Below are positions 34,039-44,152 of a stretch of 60,105 nt of DNA, piece by piece (position 1 is the first letter of the stretch; each line of letters opens with the position of its first letter). The stretch is from Chara braunii (taxonomy: Eukaryota > Streptophyta > Charophyceae > Charales > Characeae), in NCBI GenBank assembly GCA_003427395.1, contig BFEA01000072.1, forward strand, positions 300,304 to 360,408, written 5' to 3'. The notes beneath the pieces are model-generated. The model made no database searches. It was not told where the DNA came from and saw nothing but the letters and a program-made list of their open reading frames with translations. The position numbers and the translations under genes were made by a program.

Positions 34039-37000
34039 TCAGCTAGAAAGTTGGAATGACCTTCTTGACCTTATCGTAGTTCCGCTCCACGTTGTATCTG
34101 CAAGGGAGGCGTTCGCGTAGGTCTGCAATAGGAAGTCGGTCCTCTTGTTCCTGATCCTAACGGTCCTTGAGTTGTATAATGCCTTTTTCCACCCATACCT
34201 TGCTGAGTGTCCCTCTAAACCCATCTTGCCTGGAGAGTAGAGCCTTCTTCCTAGACGACAAACGGGTTCTCAAAGATATATTGATTGAGAGCCTCTTATT
34301 TCATGCCAGGCTGGATTCATGTTCTTGGATATAACTTGCGTCATGCGTGGAGTACGTTCCGCCTTAGTCTTGATTTAGGGCGGCGCTTCGTGAAGGAGGG
34401 AATGAACAAACACCTCCATATGTCTCCCGACCTGGTCATCCCCCACTTTGCAGCCAGTATGTATTTTGTCAGTTTCACCCACCATTTGGTTTTTCTTCCC
34501 CATGCAACCGCTATGATCCATTTAATCAGCAGTGCCAAATTTTGATGAATGGGGTTTAGGATTCCCAACCTACCTATTTCCCTCGCCGTAGCTACTGTTT
34601 CCCACGCCACTTTCGTGATGAACCTTTGCTGCTCTTTTGTTTTTGGTTTTCAAAGATAGCGAGCAACCACTTGTTTGACCATGTTGTAGGCTTCTTCTCC
34701 CAATAAGTGAACCGAGAGCGGGAACCACAGGAGGGAAAAGGCCGTTGAAGACAACATGATTGCTCTCTCATACAAGGATAACTTGTAATTGCGAAGCTAG
34801 CCTGTGATTGTGGTTGACACCTGTTCTGCCAATAAGGCATTCTGCATAGACGAACAATCTGAAAGATACACTTGCACGCCAAAACGGTTAAACGANTTTG
34901 TTGGGACCCGCCGTAGACCCCAATCCACACTTAAGCTTTGGGCAGGTGGGAGGGAATATAATGACTTGCCCTAGTTTATGGACGTCTCCGAAAGGGAACA
35001 ATGTCTATCTACCACTAGTCTGAGTTCATCTAGAGATTCTACTGTATTTTCACAAGCAATAGTTAAGTCGTCGGCTATGGCTTCGCCCTTCCATTGGGTA
35101 TCAGGTGTCAGCCGGAGACTTTTTATATAACATCCTTCCTAATATTGTTTAGTAAGACCTCCAGTTGGATCACAAAAAGGAGAGGGGCTAGCGGACACCC
35201 CTGCCTTAAGGATCAGGTGAGGCAGAAGTTGTTCGACAGTCTGCCATTTACTACCACATCTACAAAACCCTTCTTCAACCCTAGATTTATAAGTCTTGTA
35301 AGCACGAAACTTCACCCGACCTTATCGTAGGTCTTCTGCATATCCAGGAGAAGGGCTGCAATATCTCTGTTTTCCTTGCCAATGATTTCCAAAGCTTGAA
35401 CAGTTGCTAAAATATTGTCAAATATAGAGCGTCCTTTGATGAAGGACCCTTGCTCCCATCCAATAAGGTATGGTAGGAACTTAGCCAGCCTCAGGGCCAA
35501 GGTTTTCGCAAACAGTTTATATATAACATTCAAAACTGAAATAGGTCTCCAGTTGCGCACTTCCTTTTATCCCTTTTTTTATAGAGGAGGGAGATCATTC
35601 CCATCGTGAAGTTATTTGGGAAGTAGACGGAGGTTAGGGCCCTGTTATATATATCACATAGGAATGGTGCAAAGCCCGACCAGAAGGTTAGGAGGAGTTT
35701 GGTGGGTAGGTCATCCAACCTAGGGCACTTGCCTTTTCGCCATTTGCTTTGTTGCTGTTAATAACTCTCTCTCGGTCATTGGTGGATTTATTTTTTCCCT
35801 GGCTGCTCACGAGATGGTACTATACGGACTATCTCATAAATTTGAGTGTTCGGTTAAGTCAATGTCCCGTGGGTCAAAGGGTCTTCTAGTGAACATTAGA
35901 TCACGAAAATATTATATGGCATACTCACACATTTTAACAGTATCACTAGCTAAAGGTGCATTGATGACAAAGGGGTACGATATTTCTCTCACTAATAACC
36001 TGAACTGACGCAAGATCAAAGATTGAAAGAAAGTTTAGTCATTTTATCGTAACCAACTATACCTCTGAATCTCAACCACTCTAACCATTTTTCATGCTTC
36101 TGTATTTATAGGGTTTCTAATTCGGCTAGGGTTTTTGTCCTTTTATCTGACCAATAAAAGTCATAGAGGATCTTTCTCCATTTTAGCTTATGCATTTTGA
36201 AATGTCAGCGAAAGTGTTTATTCTTTCCAGTTTTGAGAGGCTGCCTTCATTCTTGAGAACTCCACCAGGGCAACCCTAACAATTACTATGCCTGTGTCCG
36301 CCCAATCATTTTAGTCATGGAACAAATCTCGTGCCCCCATCCATACTTCCATGTGAGATGAAACTCAGTGGGAGATACCCTCATCTTTGAGCAGAGTCAC
36401 GTTCAAACGAAAAGGAGGGCGGTATATCTCAATAGTGTCCCTTGGAAGTATGTTCATCACTACCGAGTAGTGATCCGAAATTGAGCTCACCGCCATACAC
36501 CGGTCCCACGGCGAGCCTCTGGCTATAAAAAAATATAGCCGCTTCCTTGAGACCGGGGTGTGGTTGTTTGGCTTGGGGCCAAACCAAATAAAGTCATTGT
36601 TGTCTGGATTTAACGTTTTATATATATCGGTCAAGTTCTGGGATTCCATAAATTATGATGGAATAATATAATATGATCTGAGGAGGTATGCTTTTAGCGA
36701 ATCAAGCCTTGGGTTGAATACCGTATTCCAATCGTCTGTTAAAACCAGGTTCTTCGTATCTGGTATGATCTCTGTAAGGGAGGACATGAATTGAACCCTC
36801 TCATTATACTATACAGGCACATACAACGTCATCACTGCCTATTCTTCATTTTTTATTTTAAACTTGATCCAGGCCCACCTCCCCCCGGGTCGAAATATTG
36901 ATTAATGATGTCGATCTTCAGGTCCTTGTTAATCAATATGGCGACTCCCCCCTTCGTGCCTTTTGCGGGGGCCCATAACTTTAGCCCACTCCACCATCAC

Positions 37001-37168
37001 CGAAGGCTTGTCAGTTTGGGGTCGTCCAACTTCGTTTTTTGAAGACACAGGATGTGTGCCTTCTGTGAATGACACCAGGCATGGAGCCTTGACTTCTTGA
37101 TTTTTTTTGCTATATCGTCGTCCACGTACATTCCACGTAGTTATTCTAACCCTTCTTAGCAGGATCAT
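34039..37168 (-). pseudogene. LINE ORF2: endonuclease and reverse transcriptase, copy 2
   Basis: It opens with RVRITTWNVRGR (about 37150), the usual endonuclease start. The endonuclease C-terminal half is open at 36649-36365, with FIWFGPKP and SISDHYSVVM carrying the SDH motif. The RT begins with NWRPISVLNVIYKLFAKTLA (35555), followed by QGSFIKGRSIFDNI and LLLDMQKTYDKV (about 35340). A GCPLAPLLF-type block is readable near 35190. The downstream thumb region (34610-34341) contains GRLGILNPIHQNLAL. Frameshifts and stops break it in at least five places, and the YADD box cannot be read as intact. It overlaps the end of ORF1 by about 20 bases. Confidence 0.82.
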
Positions 37169-39653
37169 GGGTAGGGTCCTTGCCGCATGAGGTTTGGATG
37201 CGGTTGTTTACTGTTTTCTTTGTTGTCAGGCCACCCAGTATATTAGACCCCATACCATTGTGGGTGACTGTTGGGAGTGAAAACTCTTCAAAGATAGAGA
37301 TATCTCTGAGCGTGTCAATTCTCACTTCGAGTAAGTGAGATAGCGGCAACCAATAAATACCCCGGTTTCTTAGATTTGCCATTGGGGGCGCATCGGCCTG
37401 TAAGGACAAAAATGAGATATAGAGAGTTGAAGTTCCTCCCTCATAATCTGTGTCTAGATACCTACTTCCTCTCGGCTTTGATAAAGTGACACACGTCTCA
37501 TTCTTCTGAAACACTTTCGCTGTCACTCAACCTGTCAGTTGGGTATCACCAAGGGGTCCCACTAATGGGAAGGTAGGCAGAGTCAATAATTCATCTTATG
37601 TCGTGGGGGGATGGTGTGCAGATAATTGGTACAACTAACTCAACTTTCAACCCCTTCGTTTTATTCCCCTTGGACAATGTCTTCATCGGTGGTGCATTTG
37701 AGAGTGACATCCTGGGGGGCCGCTGCTTTCCCCCCTTTGGGGTTGGAAGGGGGGGGGCGGGGGGGATGTTCTCCCCTATAAGGTTTTTCCTACCCTTCGG
37801 CTTTCGAGCTACCCTTATGGATTTTTTTTGCGGGGGATTGTACTCCCTTTTCTCCAAGTGGTTTGAAGCTATCACTGGGGGTACGGGTGGAGCTCGCACG
37901 ACCGTGTTGTTTCCCGATCAGACATAATCTGGTCCTCCATGTAGTCTTCGAAGAATTCATCCAAAGAACTAGATGGGTTTTCCAGAGGGAATTCATATTT
38001 TTCGTAGTTTGACTTTAAAGGTTGGAGTTCCTCCAGTCGACTCTTGCTCCTTTTCTGATTTCGACTCCTCTAACCCGTAAGACTCGTTTGTATATGTTTT
38101 AGACGGAAGTTTCAGGATACTGTTGAGATCACAGAAGAGGGGCACTAATCCCTCATCTCCGTCGTCCTCTTCCTCTTCCGAGAATACCGATATCGAGGAG
38201 AGAGGGGTCACTGCTCTTCGTGCCTAATCTTCGTCATATACTACCAACGCCTTGTCTGGTGAGCCTTCTTCATCACTAGACAAGTGTTCATTTTTTTCAC
38301 CCAAAACATTTTCCCCCCATTTCCATTTTCCCCTCACCTGGTCGATATCTTCTTCCATATTGACAGCCTCATTGACTGTCAATTTCGATATCTTCATTAA
38401 GCTGGTTTGTCCATCTAGTTGGTTAGTTTATGGAGCCCTTGGGTTTGAAGTGGGCGGAGGAGGAGGAGGAGGAGGAGGGGGGGTCCTCTTCTCTCCCTTT
38501 TCTCCATTGGTTTTACCCTTGTCTTTCCCCATGTTGCCCTTCTCTCTGTCTGGCTTCTTTTTTTTAGTTGGTGGGTCTCCCTTTGCAGCTCCTCCCCCCC
38601 CTGCACCTTCCCCACTTTTGAAATCCTCTGTCTTCGTTCATTTTACCACTGTCCTTTCTCCCGCCGTTCCCTTTGCCCTTGCTTCCGCGATCTCGATCCT
38701 CTCCATTCTTCGCCCCTTCTCCCCCCTTGGTACCACATGCCCCCTCTTCTCCTCCTCCTCCTCCTCCCGATGCCCACTTCTCCTTCGACATGGGGGTACA
38801 TTCTTTGGAATTCACAACATTTGCGAACAATTTTTTGATTTTTGACCAATAATCTTTATCACCTCCGGAATGAAAATACTTTATACACGCCGGGCACCAG
38901 GGTGTAGTGGTACAAATGACATCCAATTCAACGTAATCTAAGTTGCCCAGATCTACAATCAAATACCGCTTGTATTACAGTCGAGCAGTCGAATCCAAGT
39001 CAAAACGAATGTTCATCAAATCAGATTCCACCGGATCATTGAAGGCTGGGAATTCCTTCAGGATTGGACCAAAGGCGTCAGACACGGTTTTTGCGAGATG
39101 GAGGAGAGTTCCTACTGGGACTTGCATACACCTAATCCAAAATAATTTGTGTTTTGCTATCTCTCTTCATTCCCTTAGCTCGTATTCCATCATCCATGGC
39201 CTGAATGAAAGGGTGTATTTTTTTTTCGTCTAATTTTACAATCGACTGCCCTGCTCGCAGCATCTAGGTTGCAACCTCTTTGGCTGTTGACACATACGTC
39301 ACACGGTTTCGTCCCTCATTATGGAACAACCCTCTTTTGGGAGGAGTTGAAATGTCGCTCGCATAAACCCACTCGTTTTTGTAAATCCGCACTAAACATT
39401 TTTTAACGTCTATGGGTAGGGACGTAGGGTCATCGCCAAAGAAGATCGAAATTGCATGCTCCTGAAACCACTCCTCCTGTATTTTGGTGACTTCAGGGTT
39501 AATCAATACTCTCACGTAATCCTTTCCGGTTTCCACCTTTGTGGGAGCGAGATTTTTTGGAAAAGTCCCGTTCGTATAGCATTCCAAAATCAGTTCTTTG
39601 ATCCTCTTATTGTCCTCGTTTGACGTAAGCGGACCATGATCAGAATCAGCCAT
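37146..39653 (-). pseudogene. LINE ORF1 protein, copy 2
   Basis: The first 129 codons are open (39653-39264) and align with copy 1 through PIDVKKCLVRIYKNEW and PPKRGLFHNEGRNR. After a stop at 39264 the alignment continues with WIRCMQVPVG (39110), RFDL and the Cys/His cluster WCPACIKYFHSGGDKD (38890), which keeps the cysteine and histidine lost in copy 1. The middle is low-complexity Gly/Lys/Glu-rich (38850-37600). The C-terminal domain (37526-37146) ends in DPAKKG right before the endonuclease start. Several frameshifts make it non-functional. Confidence 0.8.
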
Positions 39654-39875
39654 TGTGAAACTTAAATTAAATAATGTTCTAAATACTTATCCTTAAACCA
39701 TCAGTACTTGGCCTATACATGGGCCGCGGATGTTTGCCGTTAACGTGCCGTGGGCTTTGGGGGTCGGCCAAAGGAAGGCCCAATCGTTGCTGCAAGAGCG
39801 GGCTCAATGATTTGTGGGTTGACACATGAATGGGGGGCAAAAAAAAAAAACAAACGAAAATAGTGATGACTTATA
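39654..39875. other. LINE 5' flank, non-coding
   Basis: It may include the 5' UTR of the LINE, but it does not resemble the region upstream of copy 1. An A run lies at 39840-39850. Confidence 0.4.
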
Positions 39876-40043
39876 AACCACTAGTACCTGCGAGCCTATT
39901 TTCGACAAATACTGGTCTACCTTCGAACTTTTAGGAGGCCGAGCCCACCGTTTATAAATCTGATCGATGATTGTCGTTTCGTTTCGGCCTCCTGAAAGGT
40001 CGGAGGCCGAGTATTTTCAAACCAACAAAGGTACTAGTGGTAT
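39875..40043. mobile_element. Small MITE with CCACTAGTACCT ends
   Basis: CCACTAGTACCT (39878-39889) and AGGTACTAGTGG (40029-40040) are perfect 12-bp inverted ends. The flanks begin with TATA-like sequence on both sides. The interior contains paired GGAGGCCGAG and CGGCCTCC motifs. No coding capacity. Confidence 0.65.
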
Positions 40044-40105
40044 AATAGAAAAGAAAAACGAAGAAAAAGAAAATTGTTCTGTTTTTTTTTCCCTCCCTCT
40101 CTCCC

Positions 40106-40154
40106 TGTGTCCGCACGGTTGGAAATGCTCGGCTTTTCCAACCGCGCGGACACA
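40106..40154. other. 20-bp-stem hairpin beside the CA microsatellite
   Basis: TGTGTCCGCACGGTTGGAAA (40106-40125) and TTTCCAACCGCGCGGACACA (40135-40154) pair along 20 bases with one mismatch, around a nine-base loop. It resembles a foldback element or a small-RNA precursor. No partner copy is seen. Confidence 0.6.
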
Positions 40155-40225
40155 CACACGCACACATACACACACNNNNNNNNNNNNNNNNNNNNNNNNN
40201 NNNNNNNNNNNNNNNNNNNNNNNNN

Positions 40226-40318
<93 letters not shown>
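40151..40318. repeat. (CA)n and (GA)n microsatellite with a 50-base gap
   Basis: (CA)n to 40175, N at 40176-40225, (CA)n to 40273, (GA)n to 40318. The gap lies inside the repeat. The His/Thr and Cys/Val frames are artefacts. Confidence 0.9.
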
Positions 40319-40320
<2 letters not shown>

Positions 40321-40385
40321 CGACAGTACTTGTGCAGATGCCCACAGTCTCGGTGGGAGCACCCGGCACCACCCGCCGAGACTCT

Positions 40386-41734
40386 GGGCCTCGTTAAACA
40401 CTCCTTACGAGTTCCTTGAGCCACAAGGAAATGTCCTTGTGTTTTTTTAGGGGAATTTGCGGCGTCGTTCCACTCATCCTTGGGGACCTCCCCCGAGGAT
40501 GTTTCCTTGTGGCTTCCCCGCGGCCATTTTCATACGTAAATTAGCGGCCGCGGGGTCGGTCACTGTCGTCCTTGGTCCAACTTCTTTTGTCCGTGTGGAG
40601 GCGGCGTGGTCCAGCGACGCGAGGTGGGAAATGGCAGACGGCGGGCGATGCGAAAAGAAATTTAACCCCAAGGGCGTGGCCATTTGAAATTTGAAATTCG
40701 AATGACTGCTGCGATGACGACGACGACGTATGGCTGGCGGCACGAGGACGGCGTTCTGCAGAAAGGGGCTCAGCGGCGGCGGAGGTTCCGTCCCGAGGCC
40801 GTTGCGAGTGCGCGGGCAACGTGTGGTGCGTCCATCGCCGTGGACCTTTGCACACGTCGACTGCGCCTTGCTCCTCGTTTCCGTGAGTGGGGCTGCAAGC
40901 AGAGAAAAAGGGGCCACCTTTCGACGGACGTCTTCGTCTTCTTCGTCGGGTGCGGAAGGACGACATAGACGGCAGCGGAAAGACGTGGAAGAAGACAACG
41001 ACGAGAAGCAGCACGGCGACGAGGAGCAGCAGAGGCAGCCTGTGCAGCAGGTCGGCCACGTAAGGGCCGTTCAAAGGGCAACAAACCGACGACAGCGGTT
41101 GACCGTCCAATGAATAAGCCCGTGGACACAAGAAAGNAACAAACCGACGACAGCGGTTGACCGTCCAATGAATAAGCCCGTGGACACAAGAAAGATCGGT
41201 GGAAGATCTGTGCTCCAACGTGCGAGTCGTGACGACAAACGAAGAAAACGACGATGTTCTGCAATAAAACTGTCGTCGTCGAAAGGGGCGCCGGGTGGGA
41301 AAAGCTTTCGAATTTCGGACCGTTGTCGACGATAGTTCGCCGCAGCAGACCGCAGGACGCCAGCCGGCAATTCGTGTAGACGGACGGAGGCCTCACGCCG
41401 ACGGTTACCATTTGGAGCCGTTGGAGCGCCGTGCAGTTTTTCGACGCAGGGATGTCCGTGCTGCCGTTCGCTGGACCACGTCTGGACCACCCACAAACTG
41501 AAAGTGTGCATCGACGCATGCCTTCGCCGCTCCGAATTTCACGCTTCCTTGTGCTCCGAGGGACCTCGGGAGGTCCCTTGGGGGTTAGGAAAAAATGGCT
41601 GTGGCCACAAGGACGCCACAAGGAAATCTCCTTGTGGTGTTTTCACTTTTTTTTTTGAGAATCGTCCCCAAGGACAGGTGGAACGATCATTTCCTTGTGG
41701 ATTTCGGGCCCACAAGGAGTGTCTAATGAGGCCC
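40386..41734. mobile_element. Non-autonomous DNA transposon with long TIRs, 1.35 kb
   Basis: The left end GGGCCTCGTTAAACACTCCT and the right end (complement) GGGCCTCATTAGACACTCCT are followed on both sides by CCACAAGGAAATG and CCTTGGGGAC blocks, giving TIRs of roughly 100 imperfect bases. TCT flanks both ends but lies in CT-rich DNA, so the duplication is uncertain. GGGCC ends and a three-base duplication suggest PIF/Harbinger. The GC-rich interior has several overlapping ORFs (for example 41621-40770, minus), none with a transposase motif I can recognise, so it is probably non-autonomous. Confidence 0.65.
41080..41194. other. Perfect 57-bp duplication flanking a single N
   Basis: 41080-41136 and 41138-41194 are identical, separated by one N at 41137. 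This is the signature of two overlapping contig ends joined without merging, so the duplication is probably not real. Confidence 0.85.
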
Positions 41735-43224
41735 TCTCTCTCTCTCTCTCTCTCGGGGTGGCTCCAATACTCTTGAAATGTGCAAAATGAGAGTGAATCT
41801 TCCGCTAGAACATGGAAAGATACACTGGCATGATTATTGTCTTTTGTGCATGTTGCTGTGGTAAACCTTTGTTTTTCTTTGTCTTTTTTTTTCCCTATAA
41901 TGAGTTAATCCTGTTTCTCTGTCGTTGGTTTTTGCATTTTTTTTTTCTTCTTCTTTTTTTCCCATGTTCTTCTCCATGTAGGTATGGGAAGCTAGCGCCA
42001 GGTAGTTCGAGCCTCGGCAAGGCTCGGCGTCCGAGGCTCGGATTCTATAGCTGGGCCAAGTACTGAGGGAGGCATCCATAAATAGGGACAAATAGCAATT
42101 TGGTCCAACAGGCCACCCAGACTACCCAGGTCTTATATGTGTATGAGGTTATACCTGTCGCCTGATAGCACATTAGATACTCGTCTTGCCTTCTTCGATC
42201 GCCGCGGTGAAACAGCTCAAGCACTGGACGGTCTTCAGTACTTCATCGGAATACAGATGGTTACTATTTCCTCAAGCGGCCAGCCGCACCCGGACTAGGC
42301 TGCTGCTCTGGCCGACAACGTCCAGCACCTTGATTTACACAGAGGGGTGTGGGGTGTGAATTAGAGCGGCAGTCTTAGGACGTACTGCACGAGTTCCCCA
42401 GTTCGCTTCGCTTCGGACTGTTCTCGCACTCGCGGGAGGCGACTTCAGTGGTCGCCGACCTTTTTACCGGTCTGAGAGGACACGATATTTTTTTTTGCTC
42501 TCGCACGGTGTCGCCAGCTGCGCATACTTTGGGGCGTATTATTTTGTTACGCGGCGAGGCACACCAAGGCCGGCGTGGATTCCATCCATACACCGGGATC
42601 CGTCCATACACCGACTGTAGACCGTTGCAAATCGATCGCTTCGGACGAAATGCGCAAGGGGCGGTGAAGGGGGAGGAGTGAAGCTTGAATGTAGTGCAGG
42701 CCAGGGGTCGCCGAACGCAAGAAACCGGACACGTGTGAACAGGCTTTGGCGTCTGCAGACACAGCGCGAACCCCCCGGCCGGCCGATGAAGTGTCACGGA
42801 ATCCTTCGAACCCTTGCAGAAGGAACGGCAATCCAGTCAGCACGCGGCTGTAGCAGGGTGGGGACTCGCTCGTCTGGCGGCGACCGCTATTATCCCCTTT
42901 CCTCTCTTCCTTTACTTCCTGTTGCCGACTCGGCTGGAGTCGGCTCGACTCGGGAAGTCGACTGGACAATCTTTGCCGACTCCTCGACAATCTATAAACG
43001 CCACTACTTGCACTCTTTGGGCAGGGCAAGGCACTCACTTGGAGTGGGCGCAATTTGATCAGGTCCCATAACCGAGTGGGCGCAATTGGACGAGCCGATC
43101 ACATCCCATAACCAGTCCTCGCGTCCGTGCGGGCAACCCGTTCGCATGGTAGAGGAGATTCCAGGTGGGTGAAAGGATTGTCAGGACAGGGGGTAGGAAG
43201 GCAAGACCGAAAATAACCCTAACT

Positions 43225-43298
<74 letters not shown>

Positions 43299-44100
43299 AC
43301 CTCCGTTAGTACAGCTGGTCCAGGGGCCGGTGTTTGTTACTTACGAGCTGGTGCTTGCTTTTCTAGGCGGGCAGCTGGACGGCATGACCTGGGGAGATGA
43401 ACGATTCATCGCTTGAGTGATTGGCATCCATTGATTAGTGACTGAACATAGGTTGCTGAACGCGGATTGATTGATTGTCTATTGATTGGACTCGTTGGTT
43501 TGGCCGACCGGGCTTTATGGTGGACAACCAAGATGCTGAAGTGCAGTCATTGAGCATCCGAATTGCTTGAGGCGTAGGCAAATCTCTAAAAGGGAAAACT
43601 GGCAACAAGTGTTTAGAGCTCTCGTGACGGCAGGATTGGTAGTAGAGTGTTCGTCTTGAAGGGTTGTCGTGTTGCGTTACAACACAAGTCGGTTTGGATG
43701 GTGCGGCAGGGTCGCAACATATGGTAATTGCAATCAATTAGCGCTGAGAGCAAAGCAAGCGCATAACATAACGAAAGCCTACAGAGTGCAGTTGCGTGAG
43801 TGCTTGTGCAATCCGCACGGCCAAGTGAATGATTCATGTATTCAAATCATCGCGGCCCGACACGCCGCGTGCTGTGGGTGACGTGTCCGGTTGCTGCTGC
43901 CCCATTTTTTTCTGACCAGCGTTAGCGAACGAACGTCGGTTCGTTCTTCCCTCGTCTGTGTTGCCTCAGTCCGTCAATACCCAGTGTGCTTGTTGCGCCC
44001 TACCCTCTTCGATCTCCTGTCGTGGACGCAGCGTTACTCCAAGATCAAGATATTATCGTCCATCCTGTCTTCCTGCCATCTGAGGGTCAGTTCGGAAGGT
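41735..44100. other. Upstream flank of the phosphatase gene, non-coding
   Basis: No gene. A CT tract lies at 41735-41754, a (GT)n-(GA)n microsatellite at 43228-43294, and the tandem phrase AGTGGGCGCAATT appears twice near 43043-43088. The promoter of the phosphatase gene must lie toward the right end. I see no clear TATA box. Confidence 0.5.
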
Positions 44101-44114
44101 TTTATTTTTGATCC

Positions 44115-44136
44115 TCTCTCATTCTTTCTCCTTCAG
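44115..44136 (+). promoter_or_regulatory. Possible 3' splice site in the 5' UTR
   Basis: A pyrimidine-rich run ends in CTCCTTCAG just before GAACCC, 17 bases upstream of the start codon. This looks like an intron acceptor, so the 5' UTR may be spliced. No matching donor can be chosen. Confidence 0.35.
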
Positions 44137-44152
44137 GAACCCTTGTTTTACG

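Larger units (their letters stand above)
34031..39653 (-). mobile_element. L1-type LINE, copy 2, decayed and lacking its 3' part
   Basis: Same family and strand as copy 1. ORF1 starts at 39653, ORF2 at about 37168, and recognisable coding ends near 34039, before the zf-RVT region that copy 1 keeps. Losing the 3' end while keeping the 5' end is the reverse of normal LINE truncation. It points to later deletion or breakage rather than incomplete reverse transcription. A single N lies at 34896. Confidence 0.88.

Noticed and set aside
40541-41621. Overlapping GC-rich ORFs of 127-283 codons on both strands
   Set aside because: They cross a false duplication and an N, lie in different frames, and show no transposase or other domain.
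42448-43071. Several ORFs of 77-168 codons on both strands upstream of the phosphatase
   Set aside because: They are mutually overlapping shadows in GC-balanced DNA, and none shows recognisable protein features.
44108-44152. Upstream TTG start for the phosphatase
   Set aside because: The first ATG at 44153 is the normal eukaryotic start, and the upstream 15 codons include a likely splice acceptor.
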